Of a stretch of DNA of 19,194 nucleotides, positions 14,347-19,194 are shown in pieces. The notes under the pieces were generated by a model that did no database searches, was not told the origin of the DNA, and worked only from the letters and a program-made list of their open reading frames with translations. The stretch is taken from positions 1-19,194 of the forward strand of contig CAYTIH010000047.1 of the NCBI GenBank assembly GCA_964437825.1, written 5' to 3'. The stretch comes from JBJFCE01 sp964437825. GTDB taxonomy: Bacteria > Bacillota > Clostridia > Lachnospirales > Lachnospiraceae. The position numbers were made by a program, and so were the translations under genes. Numbering within the stretch: position 1 is the stretch's first letter; every line of letters starts with the position of its first letter.

Positions 14347-14743
14347 CCCGGCGGCAGCGGATACTATTTTTCAGAATTTACAGGATTTTGGGAGACAGTC
14401 GGATTACTATGATCATATTTTTACCGGAGATTTGGGAAGCGTGGGGCAGCAGGCACTGTTTGATTTGCTGGAAGAAAAAGGAGTTGACATTACCGGGCAG
14501 CATCTCGACTGCGGAATGTTAATCTATGACAGTGAGAAACAGAATACGGAGGCGGGCGGTTCCGGCTGCGGCTGTGCGGCCAGCGTGTTGTCTGCTTATA
14601 TTCTGCCGAAAATGGAATCCGGTGAGTGGAAACGAATTTTATTTGTTCCGACCGGGGCGCTTCTGAGTAAAACCAGCTTTAACGAAGGACAGACCGTGCC
14701 CGGAATTGCACATGGAGTTGTGATCGAACATGTGGATTCGTAA
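14336..14743 (+). pseudogene. spoVAD: 3' portion of spoVAD, split by element insertion
   Basis: About 135 codons remain of a gene normally near 338. The frame reads LAPAAADTI, YDHIFTGDLGSVGQQALFDLLEEKG, then GGSGCGCAASVLSAYILPKMESGEWKRILFVPTGALLS and SFNEGQTVPGIAHGVVIEH, the conserved C-terminal part of the spore protein SpoVAD. SpoVAD has a thiolase-like fold and binds dipicolinic acid for uptake into the developing spore. The N-terminal ~60% is missing; it should lie at the other end of the element. The TTG at 14336 has no ribosome site, so the fragment is probably not translated in this configuration. It is marked as a pseudogene for the integrated state only; excision could restore it. 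No internal stop is seen, so it has not decayed. Confidence 0.9.
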
Positions 14744-14851
14744 CGGACACTATCCTCCGTGTCAGAGCAGTTTACTGCGATGACACGCGATGAGAAGACA
14801 GAACCTCGCCACGCAATGCTTTGATGAGTTTCGCAATTGCCTGCTATATTA

Positions 14852-16090
14852 TTATAAAAGAGAGTAAGCAATACTTCTCAATTTTCGGGTTACTTCGTTG
14901 CAGCCTGCATCGCAGCGCTGGATGAAATAGAGCATGATAAAGTGTTCCGCGGGATTTACGGTAAAGTAGGTGCCGCACCAGCCGTCCCAGCCGAATTCAC
15001 CGGGAGAGGCGTTTGTGCCGCCCTCGGCGGGATTTACCAGGTGCCGCATCAGGTTTCCGTATTGATAGCCCCGCAGGGAATCCCAGTTTAAGTAGGGCTG
15101 AAGGGAGGCGTCAAGCTGTGGGGAGCACATAAAAGAGGCCGTCCGGGGGCTCAAAATCCGTCTGCCCCGGTAGGTGCCTTTATGTAGCAGCATGGTTGCA
15201 AAATGCGCATAATCGTCAATGGTGGATACCAGTCCCGCACCGCCGGATTCAAAATTCGGTCTGTGGTCATATCCCTCCATGCCGAGATTTTTGCCCGGCT
15301 GGGGACGTATGAGCATTTGTTTTAAAGAAGAAGTCATGTCGGAACTTGAAATGGCGTCCACAACGCCGGATTTTGAGCTTGTCTGCTCCGCATCCAAGCA
15401 GCGGTAAAGCTCGGTAAAGCGGTTCTTTTTTTCGTCGGGAACATAGAAGTCGGTATCGGGCATGTCCAAAGGTAAAAAGAGCTCCTCTTTCAGAAAATCA
15501 CTAAAACGTCTGCCGGAGGCAATTTCTATGACAGCGCCCAGGACATCTGCGGAGGTACTGTACTGCCATTTGAACCCGGGTTCATGACTCAGCGGAAGCT
15601 TTCCCAGCCGATTGGCAAGCTCTACGGTGGTATAGCCGTTGCCGGTATCCTGAGCGACCATCATTTCATCAAACAGCCTTGCAACCGCTTTTCCCACAGG
15701 AGTGCAGTCATCCGGATAGGAAAGACCGGAAGTCATGTTGAGCAGGTCACGGATCAGTACTTCCCGCCCCGCAGGGGAGGAGGAACCGTCCGGACGTAAG
15801 ACCATTTGATGCAAAAAACCGGGCAGATATTTGGAAACCGGGTCATAGAGATCCAGCATGCCGCGCTCCGTCAGAATCATGGCAGCGGCGCAGGTAATGG
15901 GCTTTGTCATGGAAAAAATGCGAAACAGGCAGTCCTGCTTCATGGGAAGCTGCCGCTCAATATTGCTCATGCCATAAGAGGCGCGGAACAATTCCTGATC
16001 ATTATGCAAAAGCAGGATATTTGCGCCTGCCAGATTATTTCTTTTGATTTCTGATTCTATTAATTTGTCGATGTAAGCGGTCTGATTCAT
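14852..16090 (-). CDS. Serine beta-lactamase-fold hydrolase (class C/esterase-like)
   Basis: A 412-residue minus-strand product; its ATG at 16088-16090 follows AGGAGG. The SxxK motif is S60-M-T-K63 and the YxN-type motif is Y177-S-T. Near the C-terminus GEFGWDGWCGTYF stands where true beta-lactamases have KTG. This pattern is characteristic of EstB-like esterases and other members of the beta-lactamase family that do not confer resistance. There is no signal peptide, so the enzyme is cytoplasmic, which also argues against a role in antibiotic defence. The likely role is hydrolysis of an ester or D-amino-acid-containing compound; substrate unknown. It lies 35 bases downstream of a membrane protein gene and is probably co-transcribed with it. 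It converges on the spoVAD remnant. Confidence 0.85.
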   Translation of the reverse strand: MNQTAYIDKLIESEIKRNNLAGANILLLHNDQELFRASYGMSNIERQLPMKQDCLFRIFSMTKPITCAAAMILTERGMLDLYDPVSKYLPGFLHQMVLRPDGSSSPAGREVLIRDLLNMTSGLSYPDDCTPVGKAVARLFDEMMVAQDTGNGYTTVELANRLGKLPLSHEPGFKWQYSTSADVLGAVIEIASGRRFSDFLKEELFLPLDMPDTDFYVPDEKKNRFTELYRCLDAEQTSSKSGVVDAISSSDMTSSLKQMLIRPQPGKNLGMEGYDHRPNFESGGAGLVSTIDDYAHFATMLLHKGTYRGRRILSPRTASFMCSPQLDASLQPYLNWDSLRGYQYGNLMRHLVNPAEGGTNASPGEFGWDGWCGTYFTVNPAEHFIMLYFIQRCDAGCNEVTRKLRSIAYSLL

Positions 16091-16125
16091 GGATTTTCCT
16101 CCTGATGATGTTTGCGCTGCGGCTG

Positions 16126-16566
16126 TTATTTTGCGATCAGTACCCGCAGCACCATTCCGCCGCCGCCAAAGATCAATACCAGTATCAAAATCCAGTCAAA
16201 CAATGACATGGTCAGCAGATGGAATGTAGTTGACATAATAATAGAAGCGATGATAATTAATACGCCGATCACACTTAAAATACGGCCGCCCCAGTTTTTG
16301 GGGGAAACAAACATCCACACAACGCCCGCAATGAGCGGGATGATGACCAGTCCGGTATTCAGATGAAATCCGCGGATATGTAGTCCCGATGAAAAAAATG
16401 AGGAGTGAACCAAAACCTTTTGGGACAGGATATACAAACCGACGATCAGCATGACCACACCTGCAATAAAAATCCCCAAAGCCTTGTGGGGGGATAAGCT
16501 GTTCCTGTCGGAAGTCAAATGATAATATACGTCATAATCATTGTCAGAGTTTCTTTTTTTCTTCAT
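16126..16566 (-). CDS. Four-helix membrane protein, unknown function
   Basis: I chose the ATG at 16564-16566 (146 residues) because GGAGG lies five bases upstream; the in-frame ATG at 16576-16578 overlaps that ribosome site. The N-terminus is hydrophilic (KKKRNSDNDYDVYYHL), followed by four hydrophobic segments (roughly ALGIFIAGVVMLIVGLYIL, TGLVIIPLIAGVVWMFV, ILSVIGVLIIIASIIM, and DWILILVLIFGGGGMVL). It resembles small LiaF/DUF-type membrane proteins in general layout but I do not recognise a family. It is the first gene of a two-gene minus-strand operon with the hydrolase, under a good promoter at 16618-16646. Confidence 0.75.
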   Translation of the reverse strand: MKKKRNSDNDYDVYYHLTSDRNSLSPHKALGIFIAGVVMLIVGLYILSQKVLVHSSFFSSGLHIRGFHLNTGLVIIPLIAGVVWMFVSPKNWGGRILSVIGVLIIIASIIMSTTFHLLTMSLFDWILILVLIFGGGGMVLRVLIAK

Positions 16567-16617
16567 AGTATCCTCCATTTGAAAGCCGCTGCTTTTTTGT
16601 ATGAGCGTTATATGAAA

Positions 16618-16646
16618 AGTATAATGGGAAAGCCGTTATTTTGCAA
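16618..16646 (-). promoter_or_regulatory. Minus-strand promoter for the membrane protein/hydrolase operon
   Basis: Read on the minus strand, TTGCAA (16641-16646) and TATACT (16618-16623) are spaced by 17 bases. The -35 lies inside the first copy of the 27-base tandem repeat. The transcript would start about 45 bases before the ATG at 16566. Confidence 0.65.
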
Positions 16647-16688
16647 GATCAAGCCTGATTTGTTATTTTGCAAGATCGAGCCGGATTT
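16635..16688. repeat. Two tandem 27-bp direct repeats in a divergent promoter region
   Basis: Copies at 16635-16661 and 16662-16688 begin GTTATTTTGCAAGATC and end GATTT, differing at two positions only (A/G and T/G). Each holds TTGCAAGATC. Copy 1 covers the minus-strand -35, and copy 2 ends just before the plus-strand -35, so a protein bound here could control both directions. A simple duplication with no role is the alternative. Confidence 0.85.
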
Positions 16689-16691
16689 GAC

Positions 16692-16720
16692 TTGAAAAAG
16701 GCAGATGCAGATAGTACAAT
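16692..16720 (+). promoter_or_regulatory. Promoter of the ridA operon
   Basis: TTGAAA (16692-16697) and TACAAT (16715-16720) with a 17-base spacer, each one base from consensus. It lies about 34 bases before the ATG at 16755 and starts four bases after the tandem repeats. Confidence 0.7.
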
Positions 16721-16754
16721 AAATTCTGTGAATACCAAGCAGGGGTGAGTTTGC

Positions 16755-17000
16755 ATGAGGACAATGGAATTTAAGATGGAACGTCCCGGATTATTAAAGC
16801 AGGGGGATCATGTAACGATTACGGAGGGAAAGCTTCCCAGTAATTATTACTATACTATCGATCCCGCTCTGGCAATGTCCGGCAATTATCCTTTCAGAGA
16901 GCAGCTCAAATCCAGAGAGGGCATTGTGTCCGCGGTCATAGAAAATGCCAGAGGCTTTTATGTCACTGTGGAATTTGAGAATGAACCGCCCTTGAAATAA
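16755..17000 (+). CDS. Small protein with KOW/SH3-like beta pattern, unknown function
   Basis: An 81-residue product from ATG 16755 after AGGGGTGAG. It has no signal or membrane helix. It begins with charged residues and contains LKQGDHVTITEG, a YYYTIDPALAMSGNYPF segment, and REGIVSAVIENARGFYVTVEFEN; the last has the alternating pattern of a small beta barrel such as KOW or SH3-like domains. It is the first gene of an operon with ridA 21 bases downstream. I do not know a function; an RNA- or protein-binding role is only suggested by the fold-like pattern. Confidence 0.65.
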   Translation: MRTMEFKMERPGLLKQGDHVTITEGKLPSNYYYTIDPALAMSGNYPFREQLKSREGIVSAVIENARGFYVTVEFENEPPLK

Positions 17001-17021
17001 TAACCTATCAGGAGGAGAATG

Positions 17022-17399
17022 ATGTTAAAAAAGATAAGTACGGAAAAGGCACCTGCAGCGATCGGACCGTATTCCCAGGGAATTATTGCAGGAGATACCC
17101 TGTATGCATCCGGTCAGATTCCGATTATCCCGGAGACCGGAGCGATTGCAGAGGGCGATATTCATGCTCAGGCAAGGCAGGTTATGAAAAATGTGGGAGC
17201 AATTCTTGAGGCAGCGGGAACGGATTATACCAAAGTGGTAAAGACAACCTGTTTTCTTGCCGATATGGCTGATTTTGCAGAATTTAATGCAATCTATGAG
17301 GAGTATTTTACCCAGAAGCCTGCCAGAAGCTGTGTGGCTGTAAAACAACTGCCGAAAAATGTGCTGTGTGAGGTTGAAGTAATCGCCTATGTCGGCTAA
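17022..17399 (+). CDS. ridA: RidA family reactive intermediate deaminase
   Basis: This 125-residue protein matches family length. Two ATG codons are adjacent (17019, 17022); the second has the better distance (six bases) from AGGAGG at 17010-17015. RidA hydrolyses reactive enamine/imine intermediates made by PLP enzymes such as threonine dehydratase, preventing damage to other enzymes. The sequence has AAIGPYSQGI, LYASGQIPI, and RSCVAVKQLPKNVLCEVEVIA, with the substrate-carboxylate arginine at R102 (R105 in E. coli) and the E117 corresponding to E120. All active-site features are present, so an active deaminase is expected. It overlaps the next gene by 11 bases, implying translational coupling. 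Confidence 0.93.
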   Translation: MLKKISTEKAPAAIGPYSQGIIAGDTLYASGQIPIIPETGAIAEGDIHAQARQVMKNVGAILEAAGTDYTKVVKTTCFLADMADFAEFNAIYEEYFTQKPARSCVAVKQLPKNVLCEVEVIAYVG

Positions 17400-17892
17400 A
17401 ACAAATCTGGTGCTGATTGGTATGCCCGGTGCGGGAAAAAGCACCGTAGGCGTTGTTCTTGCCAAGAAGCTGGGTTATTTTTTTATGGATTCGGATCTGT
17501 TGATCCAGGAATGCGAAAAGAGACTGCTGCATGAGATTATTGAGGCAGAAGGTACTGACAGATTTATTCAGATTGAAAACAGGGTGAATGCATCCATACA
17601 GGCCGAGCGTACCGTGATCGCTACCGGCGGAAGCGCGGTATACGGAGCCGAAGCAATGGCGCATTTGCGGCAGATCGGTACTGTGGTTTATCTGAAGCTT
17701 TCTTATGAGGCGATTGCGCACAGACTCGGAGATTTAAGTCAGAGAGGCGTGGTACTTAAGGAAAATCAGACTTTGTCTGAGCTGTATGAGGAGAGAATCC
17801 CGTTATATCAAAGGTATGCCGATCTGACCGTGGATTGTGAAAAGCTGCAGCTTCGGGAAGTAGTGGATGGTATTATACAGCTTATATGCTGA
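17389..17892 (+). CDS. Shikimate-kinase-like P-loop kinase with altered substrate site
   Basis: A 167-residue product of normal AroK length, with ATG 17389 overlapping the ridA end. The Walker A motif is G11-MPGA-G-K17-S-T, followed by D34/D36, a lid arginine in SQRGVVLKE, and RIPLYQRYADLTVD. The overall fold is clearly shikimate kinase. However, the shikimate-binding arginine of the usual FRxxE motif is replaced: the sequence is F59-I60-Q-I-E63. The normal GGG is G80-G81-S82. Shikimate kinase uses these residues to bind the shikimate carboxylate, so the true substrate may differ, or binding may use another residue such as R58. Annotation pipelines will call it aroK; I withhold the symbol. 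Other aro genes are not nearby. Confidence 0.85.
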   Translation: MSAKTNLVLIGMPGAGKSTVGVVLAKKLGYFFMDSDLLIQECEKRLLHEIIEAEGTDRFIQIENRVNASIQAERTVIATGGSAVYGAEAMAHLRQIGTVVYLKLSYEAIAHRLGDLSQRGVVLKENQTLSELYEERIPLYQRYADLTVDCEKLQLREVVDGIIQLIC

Positions 17893-17908
17893 AGGAAAGG
17901 AAAAAATC

Positions 17909-18532
17909 ATGAATCAAAAAGCAATGTTTCGTTTTGGCTACGGATTATATGTATTAACCGCATCGGATCAGGGATTTGATAACGGATGTATTATCAATAC
18001 TGCGATTCAGATTACATCGGACCCGCTGAGAATCCTGATTGCCGTCAATAAACAGAATCATACGCATGATATGATTATGAAGACCGGAAAATTCAACGTT
18101 TCCATGATTGCAGAGAATGCTTCTTTTGAACTCTTCAGGCATTTTGGGTTCCAGTCCGGAAAAAACGCGGACAAATTCGCAGATTATTCTGATTGTAAAC
18201 GAAGCGAAAACGGCCTGTATTACATCACACAGGGAACGAACGCTTACGTGTCCGGCAAGGTGATTGATACAAAGGATATGGGAACACATACACTGTTCAT
18301 CGCGGACGTAACGGATGCCGAAATTCTGTCGGAAATTCCGACTGCGACCTACACCTACTATCAGGAGCATATCAAACCAAAGCCTCAGGAGGCGCCCCAA
18401 AATGCAAAAACCGCTTGGGTCTGCACGATCTGCGGTTATGTATACGAAGGGGATCCCCTTCCGGCGGATTTCATCTGTCCGATCTGCAAGCACGGCGCGG
18501 CGGATTTTGAAAAAAGAGAAGTAAAAGAATAA
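17909..18532 (+). CDS. Flavin reductase-rubredoxin fusion (high-molecular-weight rubredoxin type)
   Basis: This 207-residue protein uses ATG 17909 after GAAGGAAAGGA; an in-frame GTG at 17867 overlaps the previous gene and has no site. Residues 1 to about 155 form a flavin-reductase-like split barrel that binds FMN (MFRFGYGLYVLTA, KFNVSMIAENASFELFRHFGF, HTLFIADVTDAEIL). Residues about 168-200 form a rubredoxin domain with four iron ligands C172/C175/C190/C193 (CTICGY and CPICK). The same two-domain arrangement is found in Hrb of Moorella, which passes electrons from NADH to the flavodiiron protein FprA for NO or O2 reduction. No FprA gene is adjacent here, so the partner is unknown. It likely helps an anaerobe handle oxidative or nitrosative stress. 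Confidence 0.92.
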   Translation: MNQKAMFRFGYGLYVLTASDQGFDNGCIINTAIQITSDPLRILIAVNKQNHTHDMIMKTGKFNVSMIAENASFELFRHFGFQSGKNADKFADYSDCKRSENGLYYITQGTNAYVSGKVIDTKDMGTHTLFIADVTDAEILSEIPTATYTYYQEHIKPKPQEAPQNAKTAWVCTICGYVYEGDPLPADFICPICKHGAADFEKREVKE

Positions 18533-18555
18533 GTTTTGAAAATCTTCCCATACTG
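18527..18555 (+). promoter_or_regulatory. Candidate sigma-G-type promoter before spoVAE
   Basis: GAATA (18527-18531) and CATACTG (18549-18555) are separated by 17 bases, close to the forespore sigma-G pattern (GNATR and CATNNTA, about 18 apart), with one mismatch at the last base. The spoVA genes of Bacillus are under sigma G. The -35 overlaps the end of the preceding gene. This is a pattern match only. Confidence 0.35.
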
Positions 18556-18584
18556 AAAGAAAAAAGATGTTCTGGAGGTATCAC

Positions 18585-18938
18585 ATGGATTATCTGAATG
18601 CTTTCTGGGTCGGAGGTTTGATTTGTGTTCTGGTGCAGATCCTCATGGAGAAGACCAAGCTTTTACCGGGCAGAATTATGGTGCTGCTGGTTTGTCTCGG
18701 GGCACTGCTCAGTGTGTTTGGCTTTTATGAGCCGTTTCAGGATTTCGCCGGAGCAGGTGCGAGTGTGCCGCTTCTTGGATATGGCAATACGCTGATGAAG
18801 GGTGTCAAGGAAGCGGTGGATCAGGAAGGATTTATCGGCCTGTTCATGGGAGGATTTAAGAGCGGCGCCGTAGGATGCGCGGCAGCGCTTGTCTTTGCTT
18901 ATCTTGCCAGTCTGATTTTTAAACCCAAGATGAAATAA
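18585..18938 (+). CDS. spoVAE: Stage V sporulation protein AE
   Basis: A 117-residue protein; ATG 18585 follows GGAGG at 18574-18578, whereas the upstream ATG at 18567 precedes that site. It begins MDYLNAFWVGGLICVLVQ and contains hydrophobic segments (about 4-20, 28-47, 90-112), with GPYEPF-like FGFYEPFQDFAGAGASVPLLGYGNTLMKGV and EGFIGLFMGGF, typical of SpoVAE/SpoVAEb. It is an inner-membrane component of the SpoVA channel for dipicolinic acid uptake during sporulation and release in germination. In relatives it normally follows spoVAD directly; here six genes and about 3.8 kb separate them. A possible sigma-G promoter lies just upstream. A strong terminator follows. Confidence 0.93.
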   Translation: MDYLNAFWVGGLICVLVQILMEKTKLLPGRIMVLLVCLGALLSVFGFYEPFQDFAGAGASVPLLGYGNTLMKGVKEAVDQEGFIGLFMGGFKSGAVGCAAALVFAYLASLIFKPKMK

Positions 18939-18962
18939 ATGGAGATTAGTGTGAATTAGAGT

Positions 18963-19010
18963 CCGGCAGCATGACCGAAAGGGGTTATGCTGCCGGGATT
19001 TTTCTTTTTC
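18963..19010 (+). terminator. Rho-independent terminator after spoVAE
   Basis: CCGGCAGCATGACC (18963-18976) pairs with 18983-18996 over 14 bp, including one G-T pair, around a six-base loop, followed by GATTTTTCTTTTTC. It lies 24 bases after the spoVAE stop. Confidence 0.9.
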
Positions 19011-19012
19011 TA

Positions 19013-19036
19013 TGTCGGGAAAACCTATGGTATAAT
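19013..19036 (+). promoter_or_regulatory. Extended -10 promoter at the right edge
   Basis: TG-G-TATAAT (TATAAT at 19031-19036) has a TG extension as at 10374-10382; the -35 (TTCTAT near 19008-19013) is weak. It would start transcription at about 19043, directly before the last partial frame. Confidence 0.5.
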
Positions 19037-19040
19037 TTAG

Positions 19041-19194
19041 CTGTATCATATTTTTTCAGAAGAGATTGGGGATAAGAGCCTTGAAGAGCTGATTGGGAAT
19101 CCGGGAGACAGTTTTCAAGAACGGCTTTTTCAGTTGATCGACCGAAGCGGGATGGATGATGTCCGTGTTTATAAGGATGCGAACATTACGAAAA
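19041..19194 (+). pseudogene. Partial frame resembling the C-terminal helix-turn-helix part of macro-domain proteins
   Basis: The frame is open from 19041 (after TAG 19038-19040) to the window end. It encodes SLEELIGNPGDSFQERLFQL, then IDRSGMDDVRVYKDANITK. This matches my memory of a segment in Firmicutes proteins where it follows an ADP-ribose-binding macro domain, normally continuing with DRKLFSKIRS. There is no ATG, GTG or TTG in frame between the stop and this region, and a promoter lies right upstream. The gene may be 5'-truncated, use a rare start (ATT/CTG), or be a stand-alone short version. The rest lies outside the window. Confidence 0.35.

Noticed and set aside
14744..14800. GACAC/GTGTC dyad after the spoVAD remnant as a terminator
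   Set aside because: The stem is only five pairs and there is no T tract.
14852..16090. Hydrolase as a beta-lactam resistance gene
   Set aside because: It has no signal peptide, and the KTG box is replaced by GWDGW as in esterase-like family members; it also lies in the chromosomal flank, not the element.
17954..18493. 179-codon minus-strand frame opposite the flavin-rubredoxin gene
   Set aside because: The plus-strand product has complete flavin-reductase and rubredoxin motifs; the opposite frame has no recognisable protein pattern.

Overview
The window looks like a draft scaffold from a spore-forming Clostridia genome, most likely Lachnospiraceae. The grounds are sporulation genes of the spoVA type, Shine-Dalgarno sites close to AGGAGG, frequent TTG/GTG starts, and a conjugative-element gene set typical of that family. 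A run of exactly 100 N at 801-900 marks an assembly gap inside a repetitive collagen-like gene.

Positions 1 to about 14340 are the right-hand part of an integrated conjugative or mobilizable element; its left end lies outside the window. In order it carries: three exported or membrane-anchored proteins, one collagen-like and two sharing a KSHGNI-type motif (62-2308); a 796-residue multidomain protein with a DUF5710-like segment and pentapeptide repeats (2405-4795); a transfer block of topoisomerase III, MobC accessory protein, Fic protein and MOB-type relaxase (4898-9980); a strongly folded non-coding stretch that is my best oriT candidate (about 10098-10330); a small membrane protein and a lipoprotein (10419-11054) facing a ribbon-helix-helix regulator (11135-11470, minus strand); a 520-base gene-poor stretch; two small accessory proteins; and a large serine recombinase (12613-14325).

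Immediately after the recombinase stop codon the sequence changes to the C-terminal part of SpoVAD, with the N-terminal part missing (14336-14743). The element is therefore inserted inside spoVAD, with the recombinase at the junction. Clean excision should restore spoVAD, which resembles the elements that interrupt sporulation genes such as sigK in other Firmicutes. This is the most interesting point in the window.

From 14744 on the sequence is chromosomal and visibly richer in G+C. A minus-strand pair encodes a four-helix membrane protein and a serine beta-lactamase-fold hydrolase. It diverges from a plus-strand operon of a small unknown protein, RidA, a shikimate-kinase-like enzyme lacking a key substrate arginine, and a flavin-reductase/rubredoxin fusion. 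The shared promoter region holds two tandem 27-base repeats. spoVAE follows at 18585-18938, about 3.8 kb from the spoVAD remnant, with a strong terminator after it. The window ends in a start-less reading frame resembling the C-terminal helix-turn-helix part of macro-domain proteins.
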